DNA of 33,223 nt from a bacterium (lineage in GTDB: Bacteria > Acidobacteriota > HRBIN11 > JAKEFK01). This document shows positions 33,214 through 33,223 of the stretch, piece by piece. The stretch spans positions 1-33,223 of the forward strand of contig JAKEFK010000116.1 in the NCBI GenBank assembly GCA_022616075.1. The letters run 5' to 3'. The notes under the pieces are model-generated. The model did not search any database, had not been told where the DNA came from, and saw only the letters and a program-made list of their open reading frames with translations. The position numbers were made by a program, and so were the translations under genes. Within the stretch, counting starts at the first letter, position 1, and each line of letters starts with the position of its first letter.

Positions 33214-33223
33214 TGTCCCTTCC

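Overview
The window looks like chromosomal DNA of an Acidobacteriota-type bacterium, with base composition near 50% G+C by eye. The clues are indirect. There is a membrane Ser/Thr kinase fused to a TolB-like domain and TPRs whose wording is typical of that phylum, a DUF1343/NamZ muramidase, SelB, an SPL-family radical SAM enzyme, an unnamed conserved protein beside thiS, and a high density of short palindromic repeats. No rRNA, tRNA, phage, transposase or CRISPR array was seen. The taxonomic call is an inference.

Layout. 1-4.3 kb: tail of an ABM-like protein, a BON-domain lipoprotein, an XRE regulator with a partner gene (minus strand), then a plus-strand operon of an internally shortened flavodoxin-family protein, a radical SAM/SPASM-like enzyme and a PP2C phosphatase. 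4.3-9.0 kb: a divergent SRPBCC/ArsR pair sharing a perfect palindromic operator, a secreted esterase-like protein, thiD and namZ. 9.1-12.7 kb: pgi, selB, tatA. 12.8-18.5 kb: SPL-like radical SAM protein, an unnamed conserved protein, thiS, thiG, a coiled-coil protein and two glycosyltransferases in a tight plus-strand run. 18.5-21.7 kb: an STN-domain exported protein and the kinase. 21.9-27.1 kb: a respiratory-type module made of a fused iron-sulfur/NrfD subunit, a molybdopterin oxidoreductase and a serine hydrolase. 27.2-28.7 kb: an orphan 499-residue glycine-rich protein. 28.9-33.2 kb: carA-carB.

Two patterns run through the window. First, at least a dozen palindromic repeats of several families sit in the gaps. 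Many begin exactly at a stop codon, some supply it, and two genes (carA and the SPL-like gene) read into repeat sequence at their 3' end. Second, many genes that head a transcription unit lack a ribosome binding site and instead have a TATAAT-like box 7-10 nt before the ATG, the mark of leaderless transcripts. Genes inside operons or with high expected output keep good Shine-Dalgarno sites.

The most interesting loci are the Mo-enzyme module, whose electron-transfer and membrane-anchor subunits are fused and which lacks any Tat signal, the in-frame gutted flavodoxin-family gene that still heads a radical SAM/PP2C operon, the orphan 499-residue protein, and a thiS gene without a standard start codon.
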